Source: an uncultured Clostridia bacterium (GTDB lineage Bacteria; Bacillota; Clostridia; Christensenellales; CAG-138). Taken from it: a DNA stretch of 6,508 nucleotides. Shown piece after piece: positions 1 to 5,941 of the stretch (positions within the stretch are counted from its first letter, which is position 1; every line of letters begins with the position of its first letter). The notes below the pieces were generated by a model. It saw only the letters and a list, made by a program, of their open reading frames with translations, did no database searches and was not told the origin of the DNA. The position numbers were made by a program, and so were the translations under genes. The DNA lies in assembly GCA_934633695.1 (NCBI GenBank), contig CAKTYT010000025.1, positions 1 to 6,508 on the forward strand. The letters are read 5' to 3'.

Positions 1-14
1 TACACGAAAGCAGC

Positions 15-53
15 AAACCGGACAACCCTTCTTGAGTTGCCCGGTTTTGTTTT
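15..53 (+). terminator. Rho-independent terminator hairpin, probably of a gene left of the window
   Basis: The arms AAACCGGACAAC (15-26) and GTTGCCCGGTTT (36-47) pair over 12 positions with a single A/C mismatch, around a 9-nt loop. On the plus strand the stem runs into TTTTGTTTT (45-53), the usual arrangement for intrinsic termination of a rightward transcript coming from outside the window. The stem can also form on the minus strand, 54 nt past the proS stop codon, so it may stop proS transcripts too, but the T-tail on that side (TTTGCTGCTTT) is poorer. A second, weaker plus-strand hairpin follows at 55-76 (GGGG..CCCC plus CT/AG), ending in TTTATT. Confidence 0.65.
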
Positions 54-100
54 GGGGACTAATGCAACAGCCCCTTTATTATCGCAGTTTATTTTCGAAA

Positions 101-1537
101 TTAATAGCTCTTTGCAAAATAGGTCATGGCCTTTGCCTTCTTGCCGCAGCAGACGCAGGTTTCGCCAAGCTCCTCCTGGGCAAAGGGCATACAGCGTGTG
201 GTCGCACCGGTGAGCTGCTTGATTTTCTCCTCGCATTCGCGTTCGCCGCACCACATTGCCTTTACAAAACCATGCTGAACACCTTCATTCAACTCATCCA
301 TATTGTGAGCAGTTACGGTATGCTCGACACGGTTCGCCTTTGCACGCTCGTACATATCGTTCTGCACGGTGGCAAACAGCTGCTCAAGAGTCTTGTCAAG
401 CCCATCCATTGAGGCAAAGATCTTCTCGTGCGTATCGCGGCGTACAAGAACGACCTGATTATTTTCAATATCCTTGGGACCGACCTCAAGGCGAACGGGA
501 ACGCCCTTCATCTCCCACTGATTGAACTTCCAGCCTGCGGACTGGTCGCTGTCGTCAAGTTCTACGCGGATGCCTGCATTTGCAAGCTGTGCTTTGAGCT
601 CATATGCCTTATCGAGAACTCCCGGCTTATGCTGGGCAATGGGCAGGATAATGAGCTGAACCGGAGCAATTTTGGGCGGGAAGAGCAAGCCTCTGTCGTC
701 GCCGTGAGTCATTATCAGACCGCCGATCATTCTTGTGCTTACGCCCCAGCTGGTCGTGAAGCAATACTCATGCTTTCCTTCCTTACTGAGGTAGGTTATG
801 TCATAGGCCTTTGCAAAGTGGTCGCCGAGATTATGGCTCGTACCCATCTGCAAAGCCTTGCCATCCTGCATCATAGCTTCAAGAGTATAAGTCGCAAGGG
901 CCCCTGCAAACTTTTCTTTTTCACTTTTTTTACCGCAAATCACGGGGATCGCAAGAACATTTTCCATAAAGTCACGATAGACTTCGAGCATACGTTCCGT
1001 CTCTTCCTGTGCCTCTTCGGCCGTTGCATGGGCAGTATGCCCCTCCTGCCAAAGGAATTCGGAGGTTCTCAGGAACGGGCGGGTATTTTTTTCCCAACGA
1101 ACGACATTTGCCCACTGATTGTAGAGAAGCGGCAGATCCCTGTACGACTGAATCCACTTTGAATACATTGAGCAGATGATCGTTTCACTCGTGGGGCGAA
1201 CGCAGAGACGCTCTGCAAGCTCTTCCTCACCACCGTGCGTTACCCATGCAACCTCGGGTGCAAAGCCCTCAACATGGTCTTTCTCCTTCTGGAGAAGATG
1301 CTCGGGGATGAAGAGGGGGAAGTAAGCGTTCTTGTGACCCGTTGCCTTGAACCTTGCATCGAGTTCCTTCTGCATAAGCTCCCATACGGCATAACCGTAG
1401 GGCTTGATAACCATACAACCTTTGACTTCGGAATAGTCAACCATATCGGACTTAAGAATAATGTCCGTGTACCACTGAGGGAAATCCTCAGTACGGGAAG
1501 CAATATAGGTTACGAATTCTTCGTTTTTCTTTGCCAT
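101..1537 (-). CDS. proS: Prolyl-tRNA synthetase, archaeal/eukaryote-type (class IIa)
   Basis: A cytoplasmic enzyme that charges tRNA-Pro with proline using ATP. The 478-residue product fits the short archaeal/eukaryote-like ProRS type, which lacks the bacterial editing insertion. Visible landmarks are RPTSE (114-118), class II motif 2 from RWEKNTRPFLRTSEF (about 147-161) followed by LWQEGHTAHAT, and motif 3 around STRMIGG and GDDRGLLFPPKIAP (about 267-292). An anticodon-binding domain starts near 293. A C-terminal module has Cys430, Cys435, Cys461 and Cys464, the spacing of the zinc site known in Thermus ProRS, and the chain ends in Tyr as in that family. The chosen start (ATG, complement of 1535-1537) has AAAGGA 8 nt upstream. 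The open frame continues to 1624, but that part is the T-box leader and is not translated. Expression is controlled by the proline T-box just upstream. The gene appears to be transcribed alone. Confidence 0.97.
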   Translation of the reverse strand: MAKKNEEFVTYIASRTEDFPQWYTDIILKSDMVDYSEVKGCMVIKPYGYAVWELMQKELDARFKATGHKNAYFPLFIPEHLLQKEKDHVEGFAPEVAWVTHGGEEELAERLCVRPTSETIICSMYSKWIQSYRDLPLLYNQWANVVRWEKNTRPFLRTSEFLWQEGHTAHATAEEAQEETERMLEVYRDFMENVLAIPVICGKKSEKEKFAGALATYTLEAMMQDGKALQMGTSHNLGDHFAKAYDITYLSKEGKHEYCFTTSWGVSTRMIGGLIMTHGDDRGLLFPPKIAPVQLIILPIAQHKPGVLDKAYELKAQLANAGIRVELDDSDQSAGWKFNQWEMKGVPVRLEVGPKDIENNQVVLVRRDTHEKIFASMDGLDKTLEQLFATVQNDMYERAKANRVEHTVTAHNMDELNEGVQHGFVKAMWCGERECEEKIKQLTGATTRCMPFAQEELGETCVCCGKKAKAMTYFAKSY

Positions 1538-1552
1538 TTTTGTTTTCCTTTC

Positions 1553-1801
1553 AAAATAAAAATAAAACTCCACCCGTGCAGCACAAAAGCATACACATAA
1601 GGGCGAAGCAACTCGCTGTACCACCTTAATTCACGCCGAAAACGGACGCCTCATTGAAAAGCTTTAACGCACTTCTGCGGCAGGGCATTTCCTCCCCACG
1701 GCTGTCGGAACGGGCAAACCGCCACGCCCCATCCGTTCACACCGACCACGGACTCTCTTGAGGGAGCAGACACGGCATTTCTCCGCATTCGCCTTTAAAT
1801 T
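1553..1801 (-). promoter_or_regulatory. Proline T-box riboswitch (leader of proS)
   Basis: T-box leaders sense uncharged tRNA and allow read-through into the synthetase gene. Read on the minus strand, the base of stem I is TGCGG (1787-1783) pairing with CCGCA (1680-1676). Its 3' side holds CCCT (1685-1682) just before that closing arm. Either reading, CCC or CCT, is a proline codon, fitting the specifier. A stem III-like hairpin (CGTCCG TTTT CGGCG) precedes the T-box sequence AAGGTGGTACAGCGAG (1627-1612). The antiterminator pairs AAGG (1627-1624) with CCTT (1602-1599) and GCGA with TCGC. Its UGGU bulge can pair with a tRNA 3' end having discriminator A. The competing terminator pairs CTTCGCCC (1608-1601) with GGGTGGAG (1575-1568) and runs into TTTTATTTTTATTTT (1567-1553). 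The two structures share 1606-1601, so they exclude each other. The exact specifier triplet is inferred. Confidence 0.93.
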
Positions 1802-1957
1802 CACTTTATTCTAACATGTTTACATGCATTTGTCAACCTTATTTTTAAAATATCGTCTTCATCTTCAGTTTCTGCGAAGACTCCGCCCGCATAAGTTGCA
1901 GTAAAGGCAAATATCACGGTGAACAGTATACATAAATAAACTTTTTGTTGCTTCCAT
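1801..1957 (-). pseudogene. Frameshifted start of a secreted-protein gene (signal-peptide remnant)
   Basis: On the minus strand an excellent GGAGG (complement of 1966-1970) lies 8 nt before ATG (complement of 1955-1957). In the ATG frame the product is an unconvincing 30-residue peptide. Shifting by one base directly after the ATG gives a typical signal peptide: KQQK, then hydrophobic VYLCILFTVIFAFTATYAGG, then VFA followed by acidic ETEDEDD. This suggests one extra G in ATGG, with the original reading M-KQQK. The shifted frame ends at a stop at 1801-1803, about 35 residues past the cleavage-like site, and its last part is the proS promoter. It therefore looks truncated as well as frameshifted. 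The RBS overlaps the end of the upstream remnant, so the two may once have formed an operon. No family is recognised. Confidence 0.4.
1808..1836 (-). promoter_or_regulatory. Promoter of the proS T-box transcript
   Basis: On the minus strand, a perfect -35 box TTGACA (complement of 1831-1836) is followed by a 17-bp spacer and TAGAAT (complement of 1808-1813), one base from the TATAAT consensus. Transcription would begin near 1801, just ahead of stem I of the T-box, which supports the assignment. The promoter lies inside the frameshifted signal-peptide remnant at 1801-1957. Confidence 0.88.
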
Positions 1958-1960
1958 AAA

Positions 1961-2329
1961 TTATTCCTCCATGCGTTCAAAAATCGTCATATGTTTTGCG
2001 GTACAATCAGATTCTGCGATAATGTCCATCCGATGCTTCACACCGGTGTCCATGCCGCTCATGTAGAGATCGTAGTACTCTTCACAGGTGTGACCTGCCA
2101 ACGCCGCCTCATAGACGGCATCACGCAGCTGAATGAAATCATCACAGTCCGTTACGGCAAACCGCTCGATATGCTCTTCGCCGTCCTCATCCGGATATGT
2201 TGCAACTATCCATTCAGTATCGTCAAAAAATTTGTAACCAATGGTTTCACCACTCTGATTGAAGATGAAATCTTTGACAAATCCTATAGCACCGAGAATA
2301 TTACCGGATGCATCAACAAAAAATGTTTG
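1961..2329 (-). pseudogene. 5'-truncated or frameshifted hypothetical protein gene
   Basis: After an in-frame TGA at 2330-2332 (minus strand) there are 122 open codons ending in TAA at 1961-1963. The product looks like a real acidic globular protein: it begins FFVDASGNILGAIGFVKDF, continues through YKFFDDTEWIVATYPDEDG, and ends KHMTIFERMEE. No ATG, GTG or TTG in this frame precedes about residue 80, and the first ATG is residue 90, so the natural start is missing. A run of six T's lies near the 5' end (complement of about 2318-2323). One T more would join it to the frame containing TVLDKHF, but that frame also lacks a start before its own stop. The upstream DNA is AT-rich and not convincingly coding. 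I do not recognise the family. The overlap of its end with the next RBS (GGAGG) points to an old operon with the signal-peptide remnant. Confidence 0.45.
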
Positions 2330-2538
2330 TCAAGAACAGTTTGGGTAAAAAATAAAATTTTTTCGGTAAAAATTCTTTAGATAAATCAACTTGCATCTGC
2401 CGCCATGCGGTCAACGATAGCTGCTTGGAAAATATTTGAAATGGAAAATGTTTCCGTCTTATTGACACAATGCTGACTTTATCTCTCGAAACTGCGATTT
2501 TGTCCTGCCAAAAGTCCGCTCTACGGCGGAAAGAGGGC
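2330..2538. other. AT-rich intergenic stretch with no gene seen
   Basis: This lies between the minus-strand remnant and the promoter of the dehydrogenase gene. It starts with an AT-rich part (about 2341-2450, with A and T runs). No open frame here has both a start and a ribosome binding site. The minus-strand open frame covering it has a proline/phenylalanine-rich, non-protein-like composition and overlaps the dehydrogenase start. A TTGACA at 2462-2467 has no suitable -10 box at 16-18 bp. The left arm of an inverted repeat (2515-2522) belongs to the promoter region that follows. Confidence 0.5.
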
Positions 2539-2559
2539 TTGACAAGCGGGCAGAGCGGA
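2515..2559. repeat. Inverted repeat around the dehydrogenase promoter, possible operator
   Basis: TCCGCTCT (2515-2522) and AGAGCGGA (2552-2559) are perfect 8-bp complements separated by 29 bp. The -35 box (2539-2544) lies between the arms and the right arm sits in the promoter spacer. GCGGA also occurs at 2526-2530 and can pair with TCCGC at 2515-2519 to make a shorter hairpin, so half-sites are present three times. The placement suits a regulator-binding site, but no regulator gene is in the window and chance is possible. Confidence 0.35.
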
Positions 2560-2567
2560 ATTAAAAT
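2539..2567 (+). promoter_or_regulatory. Promoter of the short-chain dehydrogenase gene
   Basis: A perfect TTGACA (2539-2544) is followed by a 17-bp spacer and TAAAAT (2562-2567), one base from consensus. Transcription would start near 2574, giving a 5' UTR of about 97 nt before the ATG at 2671. The UTR can form a weak hairpin (GGC and GGAAA near 2578-2588 with TTTCC and GCC near 2603-2610). Confidence 0.8.
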
Positions 2568-2670
2568 GCGAGCAAATGGCGATGGAAAAAATCTGTGAAT
2601 GATTTCCGCCTTCATGCAGAAACTAACATGGAATCCATCGACTTTATTTACAGAGAAAGGATAAAAAAGT

Positions 2671-3498
2671 ATGTTGAAACTTGATTTCACCGGTAAGAAA
2701 GTATTGGTTACCGGAGGCGGCAGAGGCATCGGCAAGGCCTGTGCATTGAATTATGCCGATTGCGGAGCAGACGTATTCATCGGCAACCGCAACGAAGCTG
2801 AGGGAAATGAGACCGTTGAAGAGATACGTGCAAAGGGCAGGCGTGCGGGATTTTTCAAAACCGACGTATCAAAGCTCGAAGATGTACACGCTCTTATTGA
2901 CGAAGCAGTGAAGTTTTTCGGTGGAAACATCGATGTCATATTCCACAATGCAGGCGTCATCTCGACATATGACCTTCTCGTCATTCCTCCCGAAGAGGTA
3001 GCAAGACTCTTTAATATCAACGTTATCGGCACATCAAACGTGCTTCAGGAAGGGCTCAAGCAGCTCATCAAGCAGGGCGGTGGCGGCAACATCGTCACAA
3101 CCTCCTCTATTGCCGGTCGCACAAACATGGGCTTGCTCCAGCATTACTGTGCAACAAAAGCGGCAGTCATCAGCCTCACTCAGGCAGCAGCAAAGAAGGG
3201 TGCTCCCTACGGCATCCGCGTAAATTCCGTTGCTCCCGGCATCATCAGAACCAACATGTGGGAAGAAATTCTCGACGGCATGGCAACCGACTGGAACGGT
3301 ACGGACGGCGGCAGGACGGCGATCACTCCCGAACAGCGTGAAAAGAACTGGAACGAATCCATTAAGGCTTTCATCCCTCTCGGCAAGGCTCAGACTGAAG
3401 ATGATATTGCCTACGGCACACTCTTCCTCTCTTCCGACCTTGCAAAGGCGATCACCGGGCAGGTGCTTACCATTGACGGCGGCTGCGTAATGATTTAA
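2671..3498 (+). CDS. Classical short-chain dehydrogenase/reductase (SDR family)
   Basis: A cytosolic NAD(P)-dependent oxidoreductase of 275 residues. The Rossmann motif TGGGRGIG is at 14-21. Asp65-Val66 is the adenine-binding DV pair and HNAG is at 92-95. The catalytic residues are Asn117, Ser146, Tyr159 and Lys163 (YCATK), with the usual 13-residue Ser-Tyr spacing. PG is at 189-190 and the C-terminal GQVLTIDGG is typical. At the end of strand 2 there is Asn39-Arg40 rather than Asp, which favours NADP(H) by family rules. The substrate loop (about 191-240) is fairly long and carries an NMWEEI start like acetoin/butanediol-type SDRs, but the substrate cannot be told from sequence, and a FabG-like or sugar-alcohol role is also possible. 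The start is supported by AAAGGA (2656-2661) 9 nt upstream. The gene has its own promoter and terminator, so it is probably monocistronic. Confidence 0.93.
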   Translation: MLKLDFTGKKVLVTGGGRGIGKACALNYADCGADVFIGNRNEAEGNETVEEIRAKGRRAGFFKTDVSKLEDVHALIDEAVKFFGGNIDVIFHNAGVISTYDLLVIPPEEVARLFNINVIGTSNVLQEGLKQLIKQGGGGNIVTTSSIAGRTNMGLLQHYCATKAAVISLTQAAAKKGAPYGIRVNSVAPGIIRTNMWEEILDGMATDWNGTDGGRTAITPEQREKNWNESIKAFIPLGKAQTEDDIAYGTLFLSSDLAKAITGQVLTIDGGCVMI

Positions 3499-3517
3499 AA
3501 CAAATGTAACACGAAAC

Positions 3518-3550
3518 AAAGGTATGTGCCGCAGGACACATACCTTTATT
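3518..3550. terminator. Bidirectional terminator between the SDR gene and rpmE
   Basis: The arms AAAGGTATGTG (3518-3528) and CACATACCTTT (3537-3547) form a perfect 11-bp stem with an 8-nt loop. It lies 20 nt past the SDR stop and 20 nt past the rpmE stop read from the other side. Short T-rich tails follow on both strands (TTTATT rightward, TTTGTTT leftward), so one hairpin can serve both convergent genes. Confidence 0.85.
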
Positions 3551-3569
3551 GTTTGAATAAGGTTTAAAA

Positions 3570-3770
3570 TTATTTGATGCCGTAACGCTTCTTGAACTTA
3601 TCGACACGTCCGCCACTGTCAACGAGCTTCTGGCGACCGGTGTAGAAGGGGTGGCACTTGGAGCAGATTTCGACTCGGAGCTCGCCCTTTACGGAACCGC
3701 TCTTGAAAGTCTCACCGCATGCACAGCGAACGATTGATTCGCCGTAGGAAGGATGGATGTCCTTTTTCAT
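3570..3770 (-). CDS. rpmE: Large ribosomal subunit protein bL31, zinc-binding (C+) form
   Basis: A structural protein of the 50S subunit that contributes to contacts between the subunits. The 66-residue product starts MKKDIHPSYGE and has the typical CSKCHPFYTGRQ and GGRVDKFKKRYG segments. Four cysteines, Cys16 and Cys18 (CAC) plus Cys36 and Cys39 (CSKC), give the zinc-binding C+ form, which in many bacteria is the version replaced by a C- paralogue under zinc limitation. The start is set by homology and by AGGAG (complement of 3778-3782) 7 nt upstream. The longer open frame to 3890 runs across the promoter and leader and is not translated. It is transcribed from its own promoter through a structured leader, and converges with the SDR gene on a shared terminator. 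Confidence 0.97.
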   Translation of the reverse strand: MKKDIHPSYGESIVRCACGETFKSGSVKGELRVEICSKCHPFYTGRQKLVDSGGRVDKFKKRYGIK

Positions 3771-3855
3771 TTTCTTTCTCCTGAAATATCGGCACGGGGC
3801 GATGGAAACCCGCATACCTAAAAACTCTCGGCGATGTAACAGCATCCCCGATGCG
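3771..3855 (-). promoter_or_regulatory. Structured 5' leader of rpmE, candidate L31 autoregulatory element
   Basis: The leader of about 85 nt can fold in two ways on the minus strand. A small hairpin pairs GCATC (3854-3850) with GATGC (3846-3842) around GGG. The alternative is a long-range pairing of CGGGG (3850-3846) with CCCCG (3799-3795), extended by ATG/CAT with a two-base bulge. The pairings overlap and exclude each other. L31 leader motifs are known in several bacterial groups, where the protein is thought to bind its own mRNA. Whether this is one of those classes cannot be decided by eye. Confidence 0.4.
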
Positions 3856-3861
3856 ACGGGT

Positions 3862-3890
3862 ATTATACACCTTTTATGCAAAAAAATCAA
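3862..3890 (-). promoter_or_regulatory. Promoter of rpmE
   Basis: On the minus strand, TTGATT (complement of 3885-3890), a 17-bp spacer and a perfect TATAAT (complement of 3862-3867). The start would be near 3855. No obvious Zur-type palindrome overlaps it. Confidence 0.88.
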
Positions 3891-3961
3891 GCCCCGATTT
3901 GCTTTTTTGAAATATATTTATGCAGCATATGTGAAAAAACCAAAAAATCGCTCAATTCCTA

Positions 3962-3990
3962 TTGCCGTGACTGAATTTTTGTGGTATGAT
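3962..3990 (+). promoter_or_regulatory. Promoter of the PP2C-like membrane protein gene
   Basis: TTGCCG (3962-3967), a 17-bp spacer and TATGAT (3985-3990). Transcription would begin near 3997, at the left side of a small hairpin (AGTGG 3996-4000 with CCACT 4008-4012), leaving a 5' UTR of about 44 nt. The rpmE promoter fires in the opposite direction about 70 bp to the left, so this is a divergent intergenic region. Confidence 0.78.
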
Positions 3991-4040
3991 ACTGCAGTGG
4001 TGATATGCCACTAATATTATTTGAAGAAGGAATTGCTGTT

Positions 4041-5456
4041 ATGTTGACTTATACCTCCGCCGCCGCAACCCGTTTCGGCAGGCGACGCGACAGTATCAGT
4101 GACTTTGCGTTTTGCGAAATAGTCTCTTCCGATACTGAGATTTTGCAGTTTGATTCTAATGGTACGACTGACTCCCCCATTCTCGCCGCCGCAGCCGACG
4201 GTTTCGGTCAGAACAGAGTCGGCGGTATTGCTGCTGCTGCCGGTGTCCAGGCCATAGCCGATGCATTCCGTTCCATGAGCAACAAGTTTGAGAGCAGCAA
4301 GGTCGCAATGTACGAAGCTGTTTTGTCCGCCAACAAATCCGTAAACGCTGCGACTTCGCAATTTCCGGGAATCGGCGGCACGATTGCTTCTGCCCTCATT
4401 TGCGGCAGGCATCTCGCCGTCACTAACCTGGGCAACAGTGGTGCCGGTATCGTTCGGAACGGTAAATTCGAATTTCTGACGGATGAACACACTGTGCTTT
4501 CGCGAACTGATGAAGCAGCCAAGCCCGGTCTTAGCAAGACGCTCTCAAGGTTCGTCGGTATGTATGACGAATCCACGCCGGTTGACCTTCCGATTTACGA
4601 TGACGTCACCCTTTCCGGTGGCGAAACAGTTTTTCTATGCAATTCAACGCTCCGTTCGGCGTTGAGCGACTCTGAAATTTCGGAAATCCTTACAAAATCC
4701 GCTCCTGCAAAAAAGCGTGTTGAGCTGCTCCTTTCCGCAGCTGCCGAGGTGATTGACGATGATGATCTTACTGCAATAATCATCGACATTGGAGGCGGTT
4801 CGCCTAAGGGCGGCTTCTTCGGCAAGCTCCGCCAAAACAACAAGGCATTCTACATTTCGCTGTTCGTTCTTGTTTTTGCGGCAGGCGTATTCGTTTCAAC
4901 CCTCATTCAAACGGCTTTTTCGCCTAAAGCGAACAACCCAGTTGACGCGACGCCAACTCCGACCGAACAATCCACGTCTACGCCCGTGCAGAGCTTTGAC
5001 CCGAACAAAGTAAGTTCAATGACCCCCCCGCCCTCGCAGCCCGGCGGCGACAGTTCCGGCAAAATTACCGATACCACCCCCAACAGGACCGCTGTCCCGC
5101 AGAACACCGGTGATTCAAGGGTCAATCCCGGCGGCGGAACAGGTGTTGCGACTGCACCTCCGGCCCCTCGACCCACTTATCCCGTGGGCGAAACAAAGCC
5201 TCCCATCGATGAGCCTAGGCCTACCCCAACGGATGAGCCTAAACCCACTCCCCCCGTGGATGTTCCAAACCCCACTCCTACGGATGAGCCCAAGCCTACT
5301 CCTACAGATGAGCCTAAGCCTACTCCCACTGATGAGCCCAAGCCCACTCCTACGGATGAGCCCAAGCCTACTCCGGCACCCACTCCCGAGCCTACTGCGG
5401 AACCTACGCCCGAACCTACGCCGGTACCCTTTGAAACTTTCGGCCCCGGTTTTTGA
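4041..5456 (+). CDS. Membrane-anchored PP2C-like (probable pseudophosphatase) protein with extracellular Pro/Thr repeat tail
   Basis: The 471-residue protein has three parts. Residues 1-250 resemble a PPM/PP2C Ser/Thr phosphatase: RRDSISDF (15-22) sits where the family has R..N.D, DGFG (53-56) matches DGxG, GIGGTIASAL (110-119) matches the GTTA segment, and NLGNSG (129-134) replaces vGDSR. SGGETVFLCNSTL (192-204) stands where active enzymes have a D.llLcSDGl segment, so that metal-binding Asp is lost. DDLT (241-244) replaces DNiT. Reduced or lost catalysis is inferred. Residues about 270-292 form one transmembrane helix, with KLRQNNK before it suggesting the N-terminus is inside. Residues 293-471 are a Pro/Thr/Asp/Glu-rich outer tail with 8-residue repeats from 390. 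The AAGGA (4026-4030 region) lies 9-10 nt before this ATG; an ATG at 4005 lacks such a site. No kinase, FHA or cell-wall partner gene is in the window. Confidence 0.85.
   Translation: MLTYTSAAATRFGRRRDSISDFAFCEIVSSDTEILQFDSNGTTDSPILAAAADGFGQNRVGGIAAAAGVQAIADAFRSMSNKFESSKVAMYEAVLSANKSVNAATSQFPGIGGTIASALICGRHLAVTNLGNSGAGIVRNGKFEFLTDEHTVLSRTDEAAKPGLSKTLSRFVGMYDESTPVDLPIYDDVTLSGGETVFLCNSTLRSALSDSEISEILTKSAPAKKRVELLLSAAAEVIDDDDLTAIIIDIGGGSPKGGFFGKLRQNNKAFYISLFVLVFAAGVFVSTLIQTAFSPKANNPVDATPTPTEQSTSTPVQSFDPNKVSSMTPPPSQPGGDSSGKITDTTPNRTAVPQNTGDSRVNPGGGTGVATAPPAPRPTYPVGETKPPIDEPRPTPTDEPKPTPPVDVPNPTPTDEPKPTPTDEPKPTPTDEPKPTPTDEPKPTPAPTPEPTAEPTPEPTPVPFETFGPGF
5208..5378 (+). repeat. 24-bp in-frame tandem repeats coding for TDEPKPTP units
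   Basis: Six 24-bp units encode DEPKPTP-type octapeptides: 5208-5231, 5232-5255, 5283-5306, 5307-5330, 5331-5354 and 5355-5378. They are interrupted by one divergent 27-bp unit (5256-5282, VDVPNPTPT). Units differ mainly at third codon positions (CCT/CCC, ACT/ACG/ACA), so the protein sequence is conserved more than the DNA. A shorter PTPEPT pattern continues to about 5430. Such extended, charged Pro-rich repeats often act as wall-spanning spacers in Gram-positive surface proteins. That role is inferred here. Confidence 0.92.
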
Positions 5457-5574
5457 TGGGATTCGGTAAAATTAATATGGTGAATAAAAACGGAGCGGCA
5501 GTCAGGCGTGTGCCGATAAGACAGTAATTTGAAAAAACTACAAAATCGGCATCTGTCAAGCAGGATTGGACAAC

Positions 5575-5617
5575 AAAACAGGCGGCACTCAGCTTCGGTT
5601 GGGTGTTGCCTGTTTTT
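5575..5617 (+). terminator. Strong rho-independent terminator with UUCG loop
   Basis: AAAACAGGC (5575-5583) pairs perfectly with GCCTGTTTT (5608-5616). The stem continues inward with G-U and Watson-Crick pairs through 5584-5593 and 5598-5607, giving 19 base pairs closed by C(UUCG)G at 5593-5598. A T run (5613-5617) follows. It lies about 120 nt after the PP2C-like gene. The intervening 5457-5574 holds no convincing gene, only a 7-bp inverted repeat TGCCGAT/ATCGGCA (5511-5517 and 5545-5551). Confidence 0.92.
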
Positions 5618-5911
5618 GCGCATCTTAGGGTCGAAAATCGTTTGATTTCTGCCCTATAAGGCAAGGATAATGGAAAGGGTGAAATAGTTATCGCCTTTGT
5701 GTGGTTCCTTTGTGAAACAGTGAATCACCGTATAGTGCATACGGTTCGCTTGAGAGTGCGTATATTTGCGGTTGTGCATAATACCTCACAAAACTGTAAA
5801 ACCGATAAGTGACTATTTCGATGCAGAGTATGTTTAACAGTGGGAAAACGGGAAATCGGCTTGTATTCGCAGAAAAGTTACATTTTAAGGTGATAAATTC
5901 CGAGTATTCTA
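5618..5911. other. Intergenic region with no gene seen, one small hairpin
   Basis: I find no open frame here with a start, a ribosome binding site and protein-like composition. The minus-strand frame that crosses it and extends to 6461 lies antisense to the Nudix gene and is a shadow. A perfect 7-bp inverted repeat, ACCGTAT (5727-5733) and ATACGGT (5739-5745) with a 5-nt loop, is the clearest structure. It has no T run, so it is not a standard terminator. Confidence 0.5.
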
Positions 5912-5941
5912 TTGAAAACGGAGCTATCCTTGTGATATACT
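5912..5941 (+). promoter_or_regulatory. Extended -10 promoter of the small ORF/Nudix unit
   Basis: TTGAAA (5912-5917), an 18-bp spacer and TATACT (5936-5941), preceded by TGA in the extended -10 position (5933-5935). The start would be near 5948, inside a 12-bp palindrome. Confidence 0.75.

Noticed and set aside
428..1162. Plus-strand open frame of 244 codons
   Set aside because: It is fully antisense to the well-supported proS gene and shows no recognisable domain.
1538..1624. N-terminal extension of proS
   Set aside because: The extra codons are the T-box antiterminator and terminator; the family start MAKKNEEF has its own RBS.
2462..2490. TTGACA as a second SDR promoter
   Set aside because: No acceptable -10 box occurs 16-18 bp downstream.
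2313..2735. Minus-strand open frame of 140 codons
   Set aside because: It overlaps the promoter and start of the SDR gene, has Phe/Pro-rich low-quality composition, and has no ribosome binding site.
4005..4040. Earlier ATG for the PP2C-like gene
   Set aside because: There is no Shine-Dalgarno site before it, and it lies about 8 nt from the predicted transcription start; the AAGGA before 4041 decides the start.
5208..5378. CRISPR-like array
   Set aside because: The 24-bp repeats are contiguous, without spacers, and encode an in-frame protein repeat.
5477..5527. 15-codon ORF after the PP2C-like gene
   Set aside because: It lacks a ribosome binding site and promoter and is too short to support by sequence alone.
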